From positions 1 through 23,735 of the forward strand of contig JALTMC010000168.1 in assembly GCA_027005175.1 (NCBI GenBank): a stretch of 23,735 bases of DNA, in the 5' to 3' direction. Positions 14,261 through 20,869 of the stretch are shown here, piece by piece (position 1 is the first letter of the stretch; each line of letters begins with the position of its first letter). The notes below the pieces were generated by a model. It was given only the letters and a program-made list of their open reading frames with translations. It was not told where the DNA came from and searched no databases. A program made the position numbers and the translations under genes. The stretch is from Myxococcales bacterium. Lineage in GTDB: Bacteria; Myxococcota_C; UBA6777.

Positions 14261-17200
14261 ATGAAAATTTATCCTCTTACTGCCCTGATAGCAATATTGA
14301 TAATACCAAAATTAGTCTTTGCAGAGTGTCAATACAACGATAGGATCTGTTCGGGTTCTATCAGTGAGATATATCGATATCAATTTTACATGGAAGCAAG
14401 TAAAAGGTATGAGTTCAAAGTAACAGGATTAAGTGCAAGTGCAGATGTAGTATTGCATCTTATTAATACTGCAACGGGGGCAGGAGTTTGTACAATAGAT
14501 CGAGGGTGGAATGGTTCCAACGGTAACGAAATCATGAAAATTGGACAATTGGTAGGAGATGATTGCTCTATTCCACAAACAGGCGTCTACATGTTTGTCG
14601 CCAGAGCATTTTCTACTGGCTCAAGTGGGGCTGCTCTGGACTTCTCTGTATGGAGTAGTGATCTGGGCTATTGGTATTCCTACGGATCTATACCGGTGAA
14701 TGGTATGGTTTGGCTTGTTGAGTTGGGTCCCAGTGATAAAATTCAAACAGCACCTCAAAAGTTCCAGTACAATGTGGATCCACTTGTTTTTATCCAAGAC
14801 ACAATTTCTAGCCTTATTCGTAGTTATAACGATGATGGAGGTGTAGGTCTTCACAGTAGAGCTTTGAGTGGAACGGGTGGTTACTTTTCATCTTCATATG
14901 TTATTGTGGGCTCTTATTCATCTTCATCAACTGGAAATGTTAAAGTGTATCGGAACGAAGCAAGTGAAGATTTCCCAAGTTCAATGAATTGTAATATCGC
15001 TGATGATACTGACTGTGATGGATTAGGCAACCAATTGGAATTGGAACTGGGCTCTTGTCCATGTATTGGACTTGCATGCAACTCAGCCAATCCACCTATT
15101 GTAATTCCTCTTGGCTCTAGTTCTTGCCGACATTCGAATCATATCAATTTTAACCCCAAAGATTCTGATGGTGATGGTTTGCCAGATTTTTGGGAGGTTT
15201 TAGGTCGCCCTAGCAATCCTTACTACAATGGTCTAACTTTGCCTGCTTATGGTGTAGACCTTCTTCATAAAGATGTTTTGATTGAAGTTGATTGGGTGAA
15301 TAATGAGGCAAACTCTGCACTTCCTTTATCAGAAGATGTTGTTAAACAATGGATTAACACATACGAGTCTAGAAATGTAGGGACAGCACTAACTCTGCGC
15401 AATCCAGATAACTTGGCAGGAATCCGTCTCCATATAGATTCGGCTGGCTTACCAAATAAAACAACATCTGGAGGTTCTACATACGGATTCCGAGGAGGAG
15501 CAAGCAGCGCTCCTGCAAGAACCAGCCAGCTCCTTATGGCTAAACAATACATGAATCACTCACGACATGGAATATTTCGATATCTGATATTAGGAGAGTG
15601 GGGTTCAAGCAGTGTAAATGGAATTATACCTAACTGGAAAATGCAGATAAAAACCTCATTACAAAACCCTCCAGCAGAACTCTCCCATACTGCGACCATT
15701 GCTCATGAAACAGGTCATGTACTGGGATTACTACACTGGGGAAAGACCCAAGCTGGTGATAAATTTAATTATAAGCCAAATTATCCTAGCATAATGAACT
15801 ATGCATACGAGTCTTACTACAATAGTTTTAGTGATTATAGCAAAGTTCAGTTTTCGAAAGGTACGCTAATTAGTTTGACCCCTGATAATCTTGACGAAAC
15901 TCAAGTTTTGGGAACTCTCAATATTTATACTTCATGGCTCTCTATGAGTCCGTTTTTTTTCGATGTTTCTAATGGGATGGTAAACTGGAATCGCGATCAT
16001 CACTCGTCAGGTAATGCGATTTACAGTTCCCTTGCGAAGGCCCCAATTTTACTAAATCCAGCCCTTAGAGGTGTTCCTGATGGGACTAACCCGCTCGAAT
16101 ATGGTCTTAATAAGGTTGCAGGAGGTGATACAAACTCAACAGACGACTATGCCAACGCAAATTACCCAGGGATCCTGGTGGAGTATGATTCCAAACTTTA
16201 TGCACTATATGCTGGGACGAAGGGGACCAGTCCACAATTTACAGCACAGGAGCTTTTATCTTATCGATATTATACACAAAATAATGGTTGGTCCTCTCAT
16301 GTAAATATCAAAATTACTGTTAATGGAAATACTGAGAATATTAAAATTAAATCCTCACCTGCTTCAGCAGCCTTTAATTTTTCATCTAGTAATCGGCTTG
16401 TTATTACTTACTTGAGAGAAAGTGATAATAAATTGTATTGGGGCTATCTTTCTACAAGTGGTGTTTTTACTGAAGTTGGAATAATAGCGGAGCCTGATAC
16501 AGAGACAGCTTCTGCGCCTGCATTGATTAAGTACAATAACAAATTGTATCTTTTTTATCGTAAAAGAGAATCAGATGTATTGAAACTTCAAGAAGATGAA
16601 AATATTTATATGAAGTCGATGGATAACAACGGCGTTTGGTCCGCAGAGTCTCGGCTCAGAGTTCATGGTAGTAGTACTTATCTGAAGAGCGCCATAACAC
16701 CTGCATTGTTCGTTCACCCAACAGAAAATAAACTTTATGGCGTTTTTGCCAAATGTGATAACACAGGTGATCCGAATTGTAGCCAATTCAAAAATATATT
16801 TATCGCTTACTGGGATGAAAGTGCTACAAATCCGACTAATCAGTGGAAGAATATTGATCTGTCTACAGTTTTTGGTAGCAATACTATTCCCGACTTGGCT
16901 TCAGGGACAAGGCCAAGCGTTGTATTTGATACAGGAGCAAACCATCCGAAGATACCTCATTTATGGCTCATCAGGCAAACTGGACAAAGTCAAGGTTTAA
17001 AAATTAACCTTCATCGATGGACTCCGGATAAATATGATCCTGGAATTATTGAGTTTCGTGTGAATCGATTGATCGAATCTGGTACTCCAGAAGCAAAGAC
17101 AACAGGGGTCAGTGTCGTTAACTTTGCAGGCCAGTTTCATGTTTTATACTCTGTTGAAACTACTGCTGCTAGCCATATTCCTGATGTTCTAAATCACCTA

Positions 17201-17374
17201 CCATATGCTGATGGCATTTTTCCAGTTCAGCTTAACGATTGGAATGATTGGTCACTTATGGCTGATAATATCTGCTTGGGAATAGCGAGCCGCTCTTTTG
17301 AAGTGAACTCACAGAATGTTCAATGGGGTGCGGGTTGTGGGCTATGTGTTGCTCCTAATGCTACATGCCCATGA
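14261..17374 (+). CDS. Secreted metzincin-type zinc metalloprotease with PPC-like and calcium-binding repeats
   Basis: The 1,037-residue protein has a signal peptide (MKIYPLTALIAILIIPKLVFA, cut near residue 21). Residues about 22-130 resemble a pre-peptidase C-terminal (PPC) beta domain (YRYQFYMEASKRYEFKVTGL, DVVLHLINTATG, GVYMFVARA). Two thrombospondin-3-like calcium motifs follow (DDTDCDGLGN near 250, DSDGDGLPDFWE near 300). The catalytic site is HETGHVLGLLH (482-492), matching HExxHxxGxxH, with a Met-turn IMNY (M512). The C-terminal half has repeated NKLY-type strands with W/Y-rich blades (KLYALYAG, NKLYWGYLS, NKLYLFYRK, NKLYGVFAK), suggesting a propeller like sialidase/lectin folds. It probably degrades proteins outside the cell or at its surface. 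GGGAG lies 5 bp before the ATG. It overlaps or abuts the next gene. Confidence 0.9.
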   Translation: MKIYPLTALIAILIIPKLVFAECQYNDRICSGSISEIYRYQFYMEASKRYEFKVTGLSASADVVLHLINTATGAGVCTIDRGWNGSNGNEIMKIGQLVGDDCSIPQTGVYMFVARAFSTGSSGAALDFSVWSSDLGYWYSYGSIPVNGMVWLVELGPSDKIQTAPQKFQYNVDPLVFIQDTISSLIRSYNDDGGVGLHSRALSGTGGYFSSSYVIVGSYSSSSTGNVKVYRNEASEDFPSSMNCNIADDTDCDGLGNQLELELGSCPCIGLACNSANPPIVIPLGSSSCRHSNHINFNPKDSDGDGLPDFWEVLGRPSNPYYNGLTLPAYGVDLLHKDVLIEVDWVNNEANSALPLSEDVVKQWINTYESRNVGTALTLRNPDNLAGIRLHIDSAGLPNKTTSGGSTYGFRGGASSAPARTSQLLMAKQYMNHSRHGIFRYLILGEWGSSSVNGIIPNWKMQIKTSLQNPPAELSHTATIAHETGHVLGLLHWGKTQAGDKFNYKPNYPSIMNYAYESYYNSFSDYSKVQFSKGTLISLTPDNLDETQVLGTLNIYTSWLSMSPFFFDVSNGMVNWNRDHHSSGNAIYSSLAKAPILLNPALRGVPDGTNPLEYGLNKVAGGDTNSTDDYANANYPGILVEYDSKLYALYAGTKGTSPQFTAQELLSYRYYTQNNGWSSHVNIKITVNGNTENIKIKSSPASAAFNFSSSNRLVITYLRESDNKLYWGYLSTSGVFTEVGIIAEPDTETASAPALIKYNNKLYLFYRKRESDVLKLQEDENIYMKSMDNNGVWSAESRLRVHGSSTYLKSAITPALFVHPTENKLYGVFAKCDNTGDPNCSQFKNIFIAYWDESATNPTNQWKNIDLSTVFGSNTIPDLASGTRPSVVFDTGANHPKIPHLWLIRQTGQSQGLKINLHRWTPDKYDPGIIEFRVNRLIESGTPEAKTTGVSVVNFAGQFHVLYSVETTAASHIPDVLNHLPYADGIFPVQLNDWNDWSLMADNICLGIASRSFEVNSQNVQWGAGCGLCVAPNATCP

Positions 17375-17395
17375 AGTGCTACATATCCATGAAGT
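17360..17395 (+). repeat. 18-bp tandem duplication across the protease stop / lipoprotein start
   Basis: GCTACATGCCCATGAAGT (17360-17377) and GCTACATATCCATGAAGT (17378-17395) are adjacent and match at 16 of 18 bases. The first copy contains the protease stop TGA (17372-17374) and two in-frame ATGs for the next gene; the second supplies the ATG at 17389. The duplication therefore created or multiplied start codons at the junction. Confidence 0.85.
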
Positions 17396-18864
17396 TGAAG
17401 AAGTTTGCATTATTACTCTTATATCTTATTGTTTATTGTGTTGCTTGCCATTCACCAGCCGAAACTGTTGATGGAGGAGATGCCCAAACACGTCATGAGC
17501 ATTTTGTTGATGCAAACATTCTTGTTGAACATCGGTTTGAAGTTGAAAAAGTTAAATCAAATGATAACGAACGACAAGAGCAAAAGGGCTTAGAGAATGA
17601 ACCTGGAGAGCAAACTAAAACTGAATATAAAAAGAGCATTGATGTAGATTTTGTGTGTCCTGAAAAATCTGACTCCTGCCCGAAGTTTCCAAGTATGCCT
17701 ATTTTTGAATTAAGTTACAAAGCAGAAAAAGGAAAAACTTTTTGGGGACCAAGCCAAGTTGTCATCACACAAAATCATATCATCACTTATGATAAAACAT
17801 CAAGTATATCAACAGACTCCAGCCAGAGTTTTTATACAACAGTATACGCTATAAACTTCTCAGGAAAATTACTTTGGAAGTTACCCATTGCGGGGAAAGG
17901 TATTCATTTACTTGCAGGAGGAAATGAGACTGTCATACTCACAACCCGCAGTCAAGGAAGTGACGGAATTGGAAAGCCAGAGTATCCTATTACAAGTATT
18001 TATGCGATGAATCTTTCAAATGGTAAACGTCTCTGGTTTAAGGATTTCAAAAGGAGAAGTCTTTCAATTCCATCATCTAACGGCAAGACTCTTTTCCTCG
18101 CTGATAATAAACTGCTTGCTATCGATACAAGGTCAGGTCAGATGTTATGGGAAAGATTGATTCCCATAACATCTAGCCGTATGTTGTTTCGCAATGCACA
18201 ACCCGTTGTGGGCAAACAAAGCGTGTACGTTTCTTCACCTACAGGAAGCATTGTTTCTTTCAGTAAGAACGGTGATCTACTTTGGTCAACTGGTATTCCG
18301 AGCGCTTCAAAAAGTTTGCATCAGATAGTGTTAGATAGAAAAGGCAATTTATACTGTGCTTCTGGTGAAATGATTTTTTCTCTTTCTTCAAAAGGAGTGA
18401 TCCGCTGGAAATATTCAGCCTTTGCTGTCAAAGATCTTAAGTGGATTGTTATGGATGATAGCGACCATCTGTATTCGGTATCTGAGAGAAACGGACTTCA
18501 TATTTTGTCCTTGGATGCTGTTGGAAAACTTTTATGGAAGTATCCACTCAAAAATGAGCGCTTATTCCTTCCACCAACAGTTACTGACAAAGGAATATTG
18601 TTTACCGGAAAATGTGAATCTCTTTCCTGCCTTAAACTCGTAAATAAAAAGGGAGAACTACAAAGTACATTTTTTGGTTATCCTCAAATAAACCAAAGTC
18701 TTTTAATTGATAATCAATTAAAGCGTACTTACTTTTGGACCCATGAGGGGAATATTCTTAGTTCTCATAAAGCAACTCTTATCGCAGCACAGCTTGATAT
18801 ATCACATGCAAAGTCATGGTTTACATTGTATGGAAACTCTCTGGGAACATCTTCTCTTGAGTGA
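17389..18864 (+). CDS. Predicted lipoprotein with PQQ-type beta-propeller
   Basis: From the ATG at 17389 the protein has 491 residues and begins MKLKKFALLLLYLIVYCVAC, a lipoprotein-type signal with C20 as probable lipidation site (the -3 residue is atypical). In-frame ATGs at 17365 and 17371 would add eight or six residues and overlap the protease gene. An acidic linker (about 25-90) is followed by PQQ-like propeller repeats, each ending in a tryptophan strand: GKLLWKLPI, GKRLWFKDF, GQMLWERLI, GDLLWSTGI, GVIRWKYSA, GKLLWKYPL. This fold is shared with BamB and with quinoprotein dehydrogenases; the dehydrogenase catalytic set is not evident, so a scaffold or binding role is more likely. It is coupled to the metalloprotease gene. 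Composition is A+T-rich. Confidence 0.88.
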   Translation: MKLKKFALLLLYLIVYCVACHSPAETVDGGDAQTRHEHFVDANILVEHRFEVEKVKSNDNERQEQKGLENEPGEQTKTEYKKSIDVDFVCPEKSDSCPKFPSMPIFELSYKAEKGKTFWGPSQVVITQNHIITYDKTSSISTDSSQSFYTTVYAINFSGKLLWKLPIAGKGIHLLAGGNETVILTTRSQGSDGIGKPEYPITSIYAMNLSNGKRLWFKDFKRRSLSIPSSNGKTLFLADNKLLAIDTRSGQMLWERLIPITSSRMLFRNAQPVVGKQSVYVSSPTGSIVSFSKNGDLLWSTGIPSASKSLHQIVLDRKGNLYCASGEMIFSLSSKGVIRWKYSAFAVKDLKWIVMDDSDHLYSVSERNGLHILSLDAVGKLLWKYPLKNERLFLPPTVTDKGILFTGKCESLSCLKLVNKKGELQSTFFGYPQINQSLLIDNQLKRTYFWTHEGNILSSHKATLIAAQLDISHAKSWFTLYGNSLGTSSLE

Positions 18865-18892
18865 ATAATTTTCTTTGGGGCTTTGGGACTGA

Positions 18893-18909
18893 CTCAACTT
18901 TCTGTTGAG
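18893..18909 (+). terminator. Candidate terminator after the PQQ-propeller lipoprotein
   Basis: CTCAAC (18893-18898) and GTTGAG (18904-18909) form a perfect 6-bp stem with a 5-nt loop 28 bp after the stop, followed by ATTCCATTT. The T-run is interrupted, so termination is only moderately supported. Confidence 0.4.
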
Positions 18910-19015
18910 ATTCCATTTCGTCACTTTGAAAGATTCTTACAAAGAAGGTGTCCGTACAAAAGACGAAAGACAAGATTATAGGAGAGTTCTTTTTCTCTCT
19001 TAGGGAGTATGGTGC

Positions 19016-19195
19016 ATGAAGAAAGTTTTTCTTTTGTTGATGGGGTTGGCTCTCTTTTCCCATTGTCGTGCTGAGTCGGGCTATTGTGAGGTTGATGCGA
19101 ACTGTCTTCGAACGTATTTTTACTCTGGATGTCCAAGGGAAATTTCTTCTCACTACCTTGCAAAGAAAACTCAAAACAGGAACGTTGGTGGTTAA
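19016..19195 (+). CDS. Small exported peptide, possibly the 5' part of a frameshifted gene
   Basis: The frame encodes 59 residues, MKKVFLLLMGLALFSHC then RAESGYCEVDANCLRTYFYSG and a polar tail ending NRNVGG. The start is typical of an exported protein: KK, a hydrophobic stretch of about 12 residues and a cysteine at position 17 (lipobox imperfect). GGGAG lies 8 bp before the ATG. The peptide overlaps by 128 bp a frame in +1 register that encodes a more protein-like C-terminal domain (next entry). I favour one original gene broken by a frameshift between about 19090 and 19180, but two separate products cannot be excluded. Confidence 0.55.
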   Translation: MKKVFLLLMGLALFSHCRAESGYCEVDANCLRTYFYSGCPREISSHYLAKKTQNRNVGG

Positions 19196-19328
19196 GGTCA
19201 ATGGCAAACCCCTTTCGTCTGGCTGGAGGTATGACTCGACCGACAATGCCATTATCTTTTCTGAGTCTGCTATCCCTGCTCCTGGTGCAAGTATCGAAGT
19301 GAACTATCAAGCTGTCTGTGTTCCCTAG
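19068..19328 (+). pseudogene. C-terminal domain fragment in +1 frame (TLVVKVNGKPL type)
   Basis: The 86-residue frame opens at a GTG at 19068 and has no ribosome site or signal peptide of its own. Its second half, TGTLVVKVNGKPLSSGWRYD then NAIIFSESAIPAPGASIEVNYQAVC, reads like the short beta domain found at the C-terminus of exported proteins in myxobacteria-like genomes (pattern VxVNG...GWxYD...N-I-F...P-G-xxIxVxY). The first part (MLSRAIVRLMRTVFERIF) is less convincing. Joined to the signal peptide of the upstream frame it would make an ordinary small exported protein of about 100 residues. Confidence 0.5.
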
Positions 19329-19432
19329 CTCCACCTCCTTCCATGTTTTCACGAAAAGATGTTACTGTTAGGGGGATTTCGATATCATCAACACCTGCTT
19401 TTTATGACTTACCAAACGAAAGATTTTCACAC

Positions 19433-19696
19433 ATGCATACTTTAAAGAGAGTTCTTCTTGTCGGTGGGATACTTTGTGTGTTCTTGGGGTTGGTGCTGGG
19501 GATGGACTCAGAGTCCGTCAAAAATCCCATTAGCCGGATACTGATGATGGGGGGAGGCTCCTTCATTGGTGTCTGGGTTCTCATTCGCTTTTATGAGGAT
19601 TTTACACGAAAAGATCTTGATGATGAGCTTGCAGAAATGCGCAAAGAAAGACAAAGGAAAAAGGAGGAAGCAGAACAGACCCAGGACGAATCCTAA
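19433..19696 (+). CDS. Small membrane protein with charged C-terminal coiled coil
   Basis: From the ATG at 19433 the product has 87 residues: MHTLKRVLLVGGILCVFLGLVLGM gives a first membrane helix, ILMMGGGSFIGVWVLIRFYEDF a second, and DLDDELAEMRKERQRKKEEAEQ a charged helical tail likely in the cytoplasm. An upstream ATG at 19343 would add 30 residues (117 in total) but has no visible ribosome site; neither start is strongly supported. The family is not recognised. It follows the frameshifted small gene by about 100 bp. A hairpin formed by CAGACCCAGG (19676-19685) and CCTGGTCTG (19701-19709) spans its stop and may help end transcription, though no T-run follows. Confidence 0.6.
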   Translation: MHTLKRVLLVGGILCVFLGLVLGMDSESVKNPISRILMMGGGSFIGVWVLIRFYEDFTRKDLDDELAEMRKERQRKKEEAEQTQDES

Positions 19697-19795
19697 GAAC
19701 CCTGGTCTGTTGACCACTTCTATCTAACTTCAATATCCGGATGTTACTGCATTATGAACTGTATTGTGACTCAGGTTGGGAGTGGAGAGTTGGGC

Positions 19796-20815
19796 TTAAT
19801 GCGAACCTGCGAAGGGCATGTTGGTGAGTTTAAATAGCTTGGTGCGTGCGGTGATAAAGAGGGTCTTGCGGTCTTTTCCGCCAAAGGTGCAGTTGGTGGG
19901 TTGGGTCGGTACTTTGAGGGTGCCCCAGAGCTTTCCTTTTGCACTAAAAACCTGGATACCTTCTCGGGTGGCGATATAGAGGTTTTCTTGCCTGTCGATG
20001 GTCATCCCGTCTGGTGATTGGGCCGACTTCACAAATACCTTAAATTTACCGACATTACCGCTCTTTTCCACATCGGCGACCCAGATTGTCGCAGCACTTG
20101 CGTCGGCAAAGTACAACCTCTTTTCATCGGGAGAGAGAATGATTCCATTGGGTCGTGTCTTCTCTTCCCCCTTCCATATCGCAGTCACTTTTCGATCCGG
20201 TGTGACTCGAAAGACACCGTTGAATGTCAGCTCTTTGGCCCCAGTCACAACATAAGGAGGATCTGTAAAATAGACCGTCCCATCCGCTCGGACTGTGAGG
20301 TCATTGGGGCTGTGGAATTTCTTGCCTTCGAATTGATCGGCCAGAGTCTCCACTTTTCCACTGGCAAGTGTTTGAGAAATACGTCTTGTTGTTCGTTCTG
20401 CCGCGAGCAATCGGCCTTTGTGATCGAACGCCAGTCCATTGGAAAATTGACTGGGCTTCCGAAAGTCTTTGAGTGTGGAAGGCAACGTCAATTGGTAGAT
20501 CTTATTGACCAAGACGTCGGAGAAAAGTAGGACTTCTTTGTTTTTATCCCAAAGTGGTCCTTCTGAGAAAACGAGTTTGTCACTGATAAGTTCTAGCTTC
20601 CCCTGCTTTTCAAGAGGGTTCTCTGGGAGAGTTGGTTTGTCCGTCTCCCTTTGCTCCGGTGGGGTGTTTTTTTCTTCCGTGTCCGCAATTTCAGAGGCAT
20701 CGGAGGCTGAAGGGGAGGGCGAACAGCTCCATCCGAAGCCCTGTACCAAGAGAAGCAATCCCAGGCACCCAACACCAACTTTAAGCGTCTGTATGATCCA
20801 ATTCGTACGTTCCAA
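19796..20815 (-). CDS. SMP-30/gluconolactonase-like lipoprotein
   Basis: The 339-residue product begins with a hydrophobic signal (VGVGCLGLLLLVQGFGWSC) and a probable lipidated C31, then an acidic Ser/Pro/Glu-rich linker to about residue 70. The rest is a six-bladed propeller of the SMP-30/gluconolactonase/LRE family, with candidate metal ligands E85 (FSEGPLW), N171 (HSPNDL), N223 (RPNGI) and D269 (QSPDGM). Relatives hydrolyse lactones or similar esters with a divalent metal; the substrate here is unknown and it would act at the envelope. The start is a TTG, supported by AAAGGAG 8 bp ahead and by the absence of an alternative start before the signal. It follows carB by 54 bp on the same strand and may be co-transcribed, though no metabolic link is evident. 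Confidence 0.9.
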   Translation of the reverse strand: MERTNWIIQTLKVGVGCLGLLLLVQGFGWSCSPSPSASDASEIADTEEKNTPPEQRETDKPTLPENPLEKQGKLELISDKLVFSEGPLWDKNKEVLLFSDVLVNKIYQLTLPSTLKDFRKPSQFSNGLAFDHKGRLLAAERTTRRISQTLASGKVETLADQFEGKKFHSPNDLTVRADGTVYFTDPPYVVTGAKELTFNGVFRVTPDRKVTAIWKGEEKTRPNGIILSPDEKRLYFADASAATIWVADVEKSGNVGKFKVFVKSAQSPDGMTIDRQENLYIATREGIQVFSAKGKLWGTLKVPTQPTNCTFGGKDRKTLFITARTKLFKLTNMPFAGSH

Positions 20816-20869
20816 TGTGGGTGCTCCTTTTTTTGTTTCTACCAGGCCGTTTTTTTGGATACTTGCTGT

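Noticed and set aside
18961-19010. Hairpin GAGAG/CTCTC before the small exported peptide as a riboswitch
   Set aside because: Only a 5-bp stem with a T-rich loop; too little structure to support a regulatory RNA.
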